Assembly: GCA_947472965.1 (NCBI GenBank)
Contig: CANJEF010000030.1
Coordinates: forward strand, 1 to 9,710
Reading direction: 5' to 3'
From: Sphingobacteriales bacterium
GTDB taxonomy: Bacteria; Bacteroidota; Bacteroidia; Chitinophagales; Chitinophagaceae
Length of the DNA stretch: 9,710 nucleotides
The position numbers were made by a program, and so were the translations under genes. The notes beneath the pieces were generated by a model. The model had not been told where the DNA came from. It saw only the letters and a program-made list of their open reading frames with translations, and did not search any database. Positions 1 to 5,867 of this stretch are shown piece after piece. The stretch's first letter is position 1. Every line of letters starts with the position of its first letter.

Positions 1-1578
1 TTGCATATCAATTGGAGCATCACCAATCATTATTGAGTTTACCCTTTTTCCGTTTTCATTTCCAATGGTGAAGTTCACTTTCATTCCCTTGAAACGTACC
101 ACCCAACCACCAAATCTTTTAGCCGGATCTTTTGCAAATGCATTTTGCAATTCCTTTTCCATCCAATCCCATAATTGTTTGCCATTAATGGTTCCGCGTT
201 TCGCCTCACTGTTAACAGGTAACATATTCCACAGAAAGTCCATTGTGATATTTGCTTCGCCGGTGGTTGGATTCGGGACCAGTGGTGGGCAAAAACGAAA
301 ACCATTGCTCAATGCAATATCTGGTTTGAATTTCCACATGATGGCATCAGTAATGAAATTATCCATGGGTGTTTCAATAACATAATACCGCATCAGTGGT
401 GTTTTCGTTTTTCCTATCACGCGGTCAAGTTCTTTTTTAAAGGGAGCCCTTGCTGTATCAACCAGCCTTTTCATTTCTTCATCTTCTTTATAAATGGACG
501 GGTCTACATCCAACAACTGATACACACGATCTTTCACAACACCATTTTCAATAACGATGTCCAATCTTGATATGAATGAGCCAAAAGCCCCTGGCTCAGT
601 AACTTTTGTAAATTTTGCTTCAATCGGTGTTCTAACCCTTTCATGTGTATCAGCACCAAGAATATAATCGACCCCTTTTACTTCTGGAAGGTTCGCCAAA
701 CCAACTTGTTGAGCCAATCCAAGATGAGTTAAAAGGAATACCATTTCACATTTTTCATATTCCTTTAAAATTTTGATGTATTTCGCAACATTTAATTCTG
801 GTTGTGCAAATTTGATTCCCTCACTATATGCTGGTGATTGTCTCTTTGGAGTAAGTGGATCATTGTATCCAATAAAACCAATTTTTATTCCTGCAATATG
901 CTTAATGAAATAAGGAGGAAAGATCAAATCGCCATTTGATTCATCTTTTGTATTGTGATACATATTTGCACAAACTTTCACACCATCGTATGCAAACATA
1001 TCTTTCATCATCATTTCTTTACCATATACCACTTCCCAGTTACCGGGTAACATGATATCATATCTAATATTGTTCATTAATGGAATAATAGCCTGCCCTT
1101 GGGTCATTGACGCAACACCACTTCCTTGAAAACAATCACCCCCATCTATAACGAGTGTGTTTGAATTATTCTGATTTCTAAGTGTATTAATCATTGATTT
1201 GAGCGTAGCAAAACCACCTCTTTTTTTGAAAACCGGTTTACCGTTTTCCATGAAAAATTCATCATGGGTAAGAAGTTGTGAATGAATGTCTGCCGTATGA
1301 AGCAAGGTGATTTTCGTAGCCTTGCCATTTTGTACAGCCTTATTTTTGGACATTCCATTTTCCTTGTAAGCAGCATCTTCATTTTGTAATGCTGATGCAG
1401 CAGTGGGCATACCAATTAATCCACCACCAATGCCAAGTCCCATTCCCAAACGACCGGAGCGTTTTAAAAATTCCCTTCTACTGTTTTCTGAAAGTTCAAT
1501 GTGTAAGTCTTTTTCCGCTTTGCTAATAGAAGTTGCGTGGCAGGAAGCGCAGGAACAATCAGTTAGGTGATTTGGCAT
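1..1578 (-). CDS. soxB: SoxB-family thiosulfohydrolase (Tat-exported metallophosphoesterase / 5'-nucleotidase fold), 3' end cut off by window
   Basis: The frame is open for 526 codons from ATG at 1578 to the window edge. SoxB proteins are usually about 550-600 residues, so a short C-terminus is missing. A Tat signal is clear: SRREFLK at residues 33-39, a Gly-rich hydrophobic stretch 41-58, and a likely cut after ASA (61-63). The two-metal phosphoesterase core follows, with HTADIH (D97, H99), DGGDCFQGSG (D148, Q151), GNWE (179-182), LLTHLG (H285) and GADTHER (308-314). The C-terminal domain has LSNGFRF (423-429) and FGGWVVR. Tryptophan in place of the catalytic His of the nucleotidase GNHE box, together with QGSG and the GFR motif, resembles SoxB rather than UshA. 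Known SoxB hydrolyses carrier-bound cysteine S-thiosulfonate to sulfate in the periplasm. The gene lies 49 nt behind a thiosulfate-dehydrogenase-like cytochrome. It lacks another in-frame ATG before the signal core, so the start is secure. A general 5'-nucleotidase remains possible. Confidence 0.77.
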   Translation of the reverse strand, partial: MPNHLTDCSCASCHATSISKAEKDLHIELSENSRREFLKRSGRLGMGLGIGGGLIGMPTAASALQNEDAAYKENGMSKNKAVQNGKATKITLLHTADIHSQLLTHDEFFMENGKPVFKKRGGFATLKSMINTLRNQNNSNTLVIDGGDCFQGSGVASMTQGQAIIPLMNNIRYDIMLPGNWEVVYGKEMMMKDMFAYDGVKVCANMYHNTKDESNGDLIFPPYFIKHIAGIKIGFIGYNDPLTPKRQSPAYSEGIKFAQPELNVAKYIKILKEYEKCEMVFLLTHLGLAQQVGLANLPEVKGVDYILGADTHERVRTPIEAKFTKVTEPGAFGSFISRLDIVIENGVVKDRVYQLLDVDPSIYKEDEEMKRLVDTARAPFKKELDRVIGKTKTPLMRYYVIETPMDNFITDAIMWKFKPDIALSNGFRFCPPLVPNPTTGEANITMDFLWNMLPVNSEAKRGTINGKQLWDWMEKELQNAFAKDPAKRFGGWVVRFKGMKVNFTIGNENGKRVNSIMIGDAPIDMQ

Positions 1579-1627
1579 TATATTTCTTTTTTTCCCTGAT
1601 CCATATATCTCGAGGAACGGGAGTTAA

Positions 1628-2635
1628 TCAAATTTTTTTAATCTTATTTTCTTGTTGTTTCTTTCTCGCTTCAATAATGGGTTTGAAAGGACCAAACTTA
1701 TGCTCTGATTCACCAAAGCCATCGGCATAAGGACCGAATGGATGATCAATTGGTTTTTTGGAAACATTTGGCCAATCACCGCTTAAGTCTTTTGAAGGAC
1801 GGGGTCTTGAGTTGACAAAGGCTGCTACATCCCAACACTCTTCATCAGTAAGTGAAGGGGATTCATGGGTTGAAATATTAAGGGGCATGTTGTCGCGAAC
1901 ATATCCCGCAAACCTCGAAAGCCGAAAAAGTCCAGCACCATTATTGTAGCTATGTTCACCCCACAATGGAGGATATGTATAGCTTTTTTGATCAGCAGCT
2001 AAAAGGCCTTCACCTTTTGCACCATGACAACTTTGGCATTTTGCATTGTAAACGAGCAATCCCTTTTCTGGATTCGCTGCCCTGTCTATATATGATGGCG
2101 GCATAATACCTGTTCCTTTTGGTGTGCTATCTTTTGGAACGGCATGCCCCACCCATTTTATATAGGCAATCATGGCTTTCATTTCGCGGTTGTTGCTGTC
2201 AAGGGAAGATCCATTAAGACTCCTTTCCATGCAGTCATTGACGCGTTTGTAAACCGTTTCGATTGATCCGCTTCTATCGCGAAACTTTGGATAATTGGAT
2301 GCAACTCCACCATAGTTATTCCCCCACTTTTTTTTGCCTGCATTCAAATGACAATTTTGGCAATTCATTCCATTGGTGATATGCGCAACGGACCCATTTG
2401 GGCCAAGGTATTTGGAAGTGTTTGCAATGAGGTCCTCACCGTAAATTACCAGACTGCGTTCTTCGCCTTTCAAAACATGGTCACTGTATAAGCTTGGAGC
2501 ATTCCATTCCTCTTCTTTAATGATTGGTATTTCTTTTGAAGGTGTATTTAATGATTCAATGACTTCACTTATTATTACTGTGAATAATCCACCCAAGATT
2601 AAATACAAAATCCAATTTTGTTTGAAGTTGTTCAT
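1628..2635 (-). CDS. tsdA: Diheme cytochrome c, TsdA-like thiosulfate dehydrogenase / tetrathionate reductase family
   Basis: A protein of 335 residues. Residues 8-25 are hydrophobic with no clear cleavage site, so the protein is probably anchored in the inner membrane with its catalytic part in the periplasm. Heme 1 attaches at CQNCH (92-96) inside the block NGMNCQNCHLNAG, preceded by a LIANTSKYLGPNG block (69-81). Heme 2 attaches at CQSCH (200-204). C135 in NDCMERSLNG lies 39 residues after H96. This matches the cysteine that serves as unusual distal heme ligand in TsdA and SoxA (His53/Cys96 in Allochromatium TsdA, from memory). M250 in RDNMP is the likely distal ligand of heme 2. The tail HPFGPYADGF is also typical of TsdA. 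Known members oxidise thiosulfate to tetrathionate or run the reverse reaction, and direction cannot be read from sequence. It follows the rhodanese gene by 106 nt and precedes soxB by 49 nt. Confidence 0.85.
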   Translation of the reverse strand: MNNFKQNWILYLILGGLFTVIISEVIESLNTPSKEIPIIKEEEWNAPSLYSDHVLKGEERSLVIYGEDLIANTSKYLGPNGSVAHITNGMNCQNCHLNAGKKKWGNNYGGVASNYPKFRDRSGSIETVYKRVNDCMERSLNGSSLDSNNREMKAMIAYIKWVGHAVPKDSTPKGTGIMPPSYIDRAANPEKGLLVYNAKCQSCHGAKGEGLLAADQKSYTYPPLWGEHSYNNGAGLFRLSRFAGYVRDNMPLNISTHESPSLTDEECWDVAAFVNSRPRPSKDLSGDWPNVSKKPIDHPFGPYADGFGESEHKFGPFKPIIEARKKQQENKIKKI

Positions 2636-2741
2636 GTAGAAATTTATTGCCCTTATAAGTTACATCAAAATAAGCAAGTTTGAAAACGGGGGGATTCTCG
2701 TATTAAATATATTATTTTTAAAATTCCTCTTGTTAATTTAT

Positions 2742-3053
2742 TTATATGTTCTTTTCAAGGACATTCCATGCTCCGCCATTGTAGCATTCAATACCATTGC
2801 GTTCAAGAATTGATTTTGCCATTCCACTTCTATTACCGCTTCTACAGCAGGTGATTATTGGTTTGTTTTTCTTTTTTAATTCAGGTATTTCATTATTAAT
2901 TGAATCAAGCGGGATGTTGATGGAGCCCTTTATATGACCTCCTTGAAATTCACCCTTGGTTCTAACATCAACAATGATCGCACCATTTTTAACCAGTTCA
3001 GCATAGTCAGTTGCAGGCGTAGCAGCAAACATGTTTTTAAATATATTAAGCAT
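2742..3053 (-). CDS. Single-domain rhodanese-like sulfurtransferase
   Basis: A compact protein of 103 residues with one rhodanese domain and no signal peptide, hence cytoplasmic. The domain shows VDVRTKGEF (28-36), GHIKGSINIPL (39-49) and the active-site loop CRSGNR (70-75), with C70 as the expected persulfide-carrying cysteine and R75 closing the loop. C69 precedes it directly, and C90 is the third cysteine. Proteins of this size (GlpE, PspE and CstA-associated rhodaneses) move sulfane sulfur between thiosulfate, persulfides and acceptor thiols. The gene sits 26 nt downstream of the persulfide dioxygenase-rhodanese fusion, which suggests that it feeds or drains that enzyme. No Shine-Dalgarno sequence is visible, as usual in Bacteroidota. 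The exact donor and acceptor cannot be told from sequence. Confidence 0.9.
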   Translation of the reverse strand: MLNIFKNMFAATPATDYAELVKNGAIIVDVRTKGEFQGGHIKGSINIPLDSINNEIPELKKKNKPIITCCRSGNRSGMAKSILERNGIECYNGGAWNVLEKNI

Positions 3054-3079
3054 ATTGTTTAATTAAATTGATTGATCTA

Positions 3080-4480
3080 TTATGATACAACAGGATTTCC
3101 TAATGAGATCCATTCATTCATACTTCCGGAATAATTCAATACGTTTTTGAAACCAGCTTTCGCGATCAATGAATATCCAATGGTAGAGCGGTCGCCGCTT
3201 TGGCAATGAACTACCACTTTTTTGTCTTTGCTGATCTTATCAAAATTATTGGGAAGGGTTCCAATAAAAACATGATCTGCACCTTCAACATGTCCACTGC
3301 GGAATTCAGTTGCATTTCTTAAGTCAACTACCTGAATGTTTGGTTCTTTCAAAATAGATTTGAATTCATCAATACTAATTACAGGTACAGTATCCAGAAC
3401 ACCACTATGATTGGTGTATTCGTTTGTTGATGGCACATAGCCAAGTATGTTGTCCAATCCAATTCGCATAAGTTTGCGGGTTAAATCATCAAGTTGACTT
3501 TCATCTGCCAACAGCATGAATGGCTCTTCATAATTTAGGAACCATCCTGCCCATGTTGCAAAGGAATTGTTTCCTTGTATGTTAATACTCCCAGGGATGT
3601 ATCCTTTTGCAAATTCAGTTTTTACCCTTGCATCAATTAATTTAATGCCCTTATTCATGGCATCCAGCATTTCTTGATTGCTTAGTTTTTTTAATTTTGG
3701 AACTTCTGTCAATAAGCGACGGTCAACCTTGTTGAGTTTTTTCATCATCGCAAAATATTTTGGTGGCTCGGGTTGGTCTTCCAACAGATATTTTACAAAT
3801 CCATTTTCATCATTTGCAAAACGGAATGCCCAATTGCGTACTTTTTCATAACCAATTGTTGTGCTGGGCACTGCTCCAAGAGCCTTGCCACAAGCTGATC
3901 CAGCACCATGGCCGGGCCATACTTGGATATAATCCGCTAGTTTCTTGAAGCGATCAATCGATTTATACATTTGGTGTGCACCAGCGTCCATGGTTCCTGT
4001 CATACCAGCTGCCTTTTCTAGTAAATCGGGCCTACCGATATCGCCTACAAAAACAAAGTCACCTGTAAAAAACATAATAGGCTCAGGACTTGCAGGTGTA
4101 TCTGTAAGAAGAAAGCTGATACTCTCGGGAGTATGACCGGGCGTATGCAAAACCTCCATTTTTAAATTACCAACCATAAATGTTTGACCGTCTTTAACTC
4201 CAACATGGTCAAATTCATATTGCCAATCTGGTCCACCCTCATCAGAGAGATATAGTTTGGCACCCGTTACAGCAGCAAGTTCGCGAGAGCCCGCTAGGAA
4301 GTCGGCATGAATATGCGTTTCCAACACATGCGTGATCTTCATGTTATTTTGATTTGCAATTTCAATATAGGTGTCTATATCTCTTTTGGCATCTATAACA
4401 GCTGCCACACCTGCTTTTTGGCATCCTATGAAATAACTCGCTTGAGCAAGGGATTTGTCGTACACGTGTTGAAAAAACAT
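3080..4480 (-). CDS. Persulfide dioxygenase-pseudorhodanese-rhodanese fusion (CstB-like MBL-fold protein)
   Basis: A protein of 466 residues with no signal peptide. Residues 1-250 form an ETHE1-type metallo-beta-lactamase domain: THIHAD (55-60), TPGHTPES (113-120), FTGD (138-141), GDIGRPDL (146-153) and GHGAGSACG (190-198). H56, H116 and D141 are the expected iron ligands. Residues about 265-355 form a first rhodanese fold (LIDARVKTEF, 281-290) whose loop region FMLLADESQL has no cysteine, so it should be inactive. Residues about 365-466 form a second rhodanese (VVDLRNATEF) with active loop CQSGDR (426-431). The only cysteines are C20, C197 and C426. This is the layout of Staphylococcus aureus CstB, which oxidises low-molecular-weight persulfides and, with its rhodanese, yields thiosulfate. 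It lies between tauE (30 nt upstream) and the small rhodanese (26 nt downstream), as expected for a sulfide detoxification or oxidation operon. Confidence 0.92.
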   Translation of the reverse strand: MFFQHVYDKSLAQASYFIGCQKAGVAAVIDAKRDIDTYIEIANQNNMKITHVLETHIHADFLAGSRELAAVTGAKLYLSDEGGPDWQYEFDHVGVKDGQTFMVGNLKMEVLHTPGHTPESISFLLTDTPASPEPIMFFTGDFVFVGDIGRPDLLEKAAGMTGTMDAGAHQMYKSIDRFKKLADYIQVWPGHGAGSACGKALGAVPSTTIGYEKVRNWAFRFANDENGFVKYLLEDQPEPPKYFAMMKKLNKVDRRLLTEVPKLKKLSNQEMLDAMNKGIKLIDARVKTEFAKGYIPGSINIQGNNSFATWAGWFLNYEEPFMLLADESQLDDLTRKLMRIGLDNILGYVPSTNEYTNHSGVLDTVPVISIDEFKSILKEPNIQVVDLRNATEFRSGHVEGADHVFIGTLPNNFDKISKDKKVVVHCQSGDRSTIGYSLIAKAGFKNVLNYSGSMNEWISLGNPVVS

Positions 4481-4510
4481 AAAATTATTTTTAAAAGTTG
4501 TTAATGAAGA

Positions 4511-5302
4511 TTAGTTTAAGAATTCTCTCAAAATAATATAAATACCCATAACCAAAACAAACCAGCCGAATCCTTTTTTCAATTTATCACCATCAATTTT
4601 ACTGCTGATTGCATTTCCCATGAAAATGCCTGCGATAGCCAATATTGTTATCGAAAGCAGCAGATTCCAATTGATGGTTTGATGTCCAAGATCGCCAGTG
4701 AAGCCAATCAATGATTTTGCTGCAATAATCAATAGGGAAGTTCCGATGGCTTGCTTCATTGGTAATTTACTGAAAAGCACCAATGCTGGAATGATCAGGA
4801 ATCCGCCCCCTGCACCAACGAGTCCTGTTACTACTCCAACAACTGCACCTTCCAAAAGGATCATTGGGTAATTGAAAACCTGTTCACCATCCTCGGTGAT
4901 AATTTGTTTTTTGCTTCTGATCATCGATACAGATGCAAAAACCATCAGTACTGCAAAAAGTAGCATGGTCATAAAGGCTTTTGTGGCAACAAACGAACCC
5001 ACACTGAAAATTTCTGATGGGATTGCTGGTACAATAAAAGCACGTGTTGAATAAACAGATATGATTGAGGGAATGCCAAATACAATGGCTGTTTTGATAT
5101 TGATTTCTCTTTTCTTGTATTTTGGATAAGTGCCAACAAGGCTTGTTGCTCCTACAATAAAAAGGGAGTAGGCTGTTGCTGTTACGGGCTCAACCCCAAA
5201 AAGATAAACCAACACGGGCACAGTCAGAATTGAACCACCACCCCCGATGAGTCCAAGAGAGATGCCAATTAAAAGCGATGCGAGATATCCGATTATTTCC
5301 AT
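4511..5302 (-). CDS. TauE/SafE-family sulfite/sulfur-anion exporter (inner-membrane permease)
   Basis: A protein of 263 residues, mostly hydrophobic, with about seven or eight membrane segments and the internal duplication typical of TauE/SafE (DUF81) permeases. The repeat signature appears twice: GLIGGGGSILTVPVL (17-31) and GLVGAGGGFLIIPAL (160-174). A charged cytoplasmic or periplasmic loop separates the halves (about 128-143, RSKKQIITEDGEQ). Family members move sulfite, sulfoacetate or other organosulfonates out of the cell. TauE is part of the staphylococcal cst operon alongside CstB, so sulfite or thiosulfate made by the downstream dioxygenase-rhodanese is the likely cargo here. The substrate is inferred from neighbours only. 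It is the first gene of the leftward operon and starts at ATG 5302. A palindromic site lies 47-60 nt upstream of that start. Confidence 0.9.
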   Translation of the reverse strand: MEIIGYLASLLIGISLGLIGGGGSILTVPVLVYLFGVEPVTATAYSLFIVGATSLVGTYPKYKKREINIKTAIVFGIPSIISVYSTRAFIVPAIPSEIFSVGSFVATKAFMTMLLFAVLMVFASVSMIRSKKQIITEDGEQVFNYPMILLEGAVVGVVTGLVGAGGGFLIIPALVLFSKLPMKQAIGTSLLIIAAKSLIGFTGDLGHQTINWNLLLSITILAIAGIFMGNAISSKIDGDKLKKGFGWFVLVMGIYIILREFLN

Positions 5303-5318
5303 ACTGAGTTATATATTA

Positions 5319-5326
5319 CAAAGGTG
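5319..5326 (-). promoter_or_regulatory. Possible -7 element for the sulfur operon (tauE side)
   Basis: Read on the minus strand this is CACCTTTG, one mismatch from the Bacteroidota -7 consensus TAnnTTTG, and it lies 16-23 nt upstream of the tauE ATG. Transcription would start near 5314. No convincing -33 TTG box stands about 19 bases further upstream, which would fit a promoter that depends on an activator bound at the palindrome at 5349-5362. This is a weak call from pattern and spacing only. Confidence 0.3.
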
Positions 5327-5348
5327 CGGTTTAACTCTAATATTATAT

Positions 5349-5362
5349 GTGACCGATGTCAC
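5349..5362. promoter_or_regulatory. Perfect inverted repeat GTGAC-CGAT-GTCAC, candidate CRP/FNR-family operator
   Basis: The two 5-base arms are exact reverse complements around a 4-base centre. With one flanking base on each side it reads TGTGA-N6-TCACG, one base from the classic CRP site TGTGA-N6-TCACA. It lies in the 154-nt spacer between the leftward sulfur operon and the rightward dsrE-like gene. Its centre (5355.5) falls about 41 bases upstream of the tauE transcription start guessed from the weak -7 element, the spacing of a class II activator site. Binding by a CRP/FNR-type regulator is an inference. The symmetry is directly visible. Confidence 0.6.
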
Positions 5363-5456
5363 GCAATAAAAATTTATGCTGGTTGAAATATTGTTTTCCC
5401 ATACCAATGGAAATTCAGGGTTAATTCCATAACTTTTGCTCCTAATTCAATGTAAG

Positions 5457-5867
5457 ATGAAAAAATTAATTTTGGCTTTATGTATGTTTTCTGTTTCAAC
5501 GCTAGTCTTTGCACAGGAAAAAAAATTGAAGGTTGTTTGGGATGTGGCTGATGCTGATACTGCTACAACGGCAGGTGTGTTCAGGCAAATAAATAATGCA
5601 CTTGCACAGGTACCAGACATGGAAATTGAAGTCATTTTTCACGGTCCCGCTGTTTTTGGCATGGTTAAAGACAGCACCGTTTTCACAACAAGAATTAAAG
5701 CAGCAAAAGAAAAGGGTGTAACCTTGGCGGTGTGTAACAATTCAATAAAAAGATATAAAGTAGATCCTGCCAGTATTAACAGCGCTGCTGTTATTGTTCC
5801 AAGTGCTGTTGTTGAATTGATTAGAAAGCAGTCGGAAGGTTGGAGTTATTTGAAGGCGGGTCATTAA
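5457..5867 (+). CDS. Secreted DsrE-like protein (putative periplasmic sulfur carrier)
   Basis: A protein of 136 residues from ATG 5457. A TTG seven codons upstream is in frame, but starting there would put extra residues before an otherwise classic Sec signal. Residues 1-20 (MKKLILALCMFSVSTLVFAQ) are that signal, with cleavage near residues 19-20. The mature part of about 116 residues has the alternating strand-helix pattern of the DsrE/DsrF-like fold: KVVWDVADAD (25-34), EIEVIFHGPAVFGM (56-69), GVTLAVCNNSIK (87-98) and AAVIVPSAVVELI (110-122). C93 is the only cysteine of the mature protein and sits where DsrE-type proteins carry their sulfur-binding cysteine. It is divergent to the sulfur operon, which supports a sulfur-related role. 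Its partner, and whether it binds persulfide or thiosulfonate, cannot be read from the sequence. Confidence 0.8.
   Translation: MKKLILALCMFSVSTLVFAQEKKLKVVWDVADADTATTAGVFRQINNALAQVPDMEIEVIFHGPAVFGMVKDSTVFTTRIKAAKEKGVTLAVCNNSIKRYKVDPASINSAAVIVPSAVVELIRKQSEGWSYLKAGH

Noticed and set aside
65..385. Plus-strand open frame of 106 codons near the left edge
   Set aside because: It is antisense to the conserved C-terminal domain of the SoxB-like gene and shows no motif.
1536..1551. CxxCH (CASCH) near the N-terminus of the SoxB-like protein as a heme c site
   Set aside because: It lies before the Tat motif and would remain in the cytoplasm, where the cytochrome c maturation system does not attach heme. 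No other cytochrome c features are present.
2636..2741. Separate promoter for the tsdA-like and soxB-like pair in the 106-nt gap
   Set aside because: The best -7 candidate (TTATTTTG on the minus strand) has a mismatch and no -33 box at the right distance. A gap this long allows one, but I cannot support it.
5436..5456. Upstream TTG start for the dsrE-like gene
   Set aside because: It would add seven residues before an already ideal signal peptide (MKKLIL). ATG 5457 gives the standard n-region.
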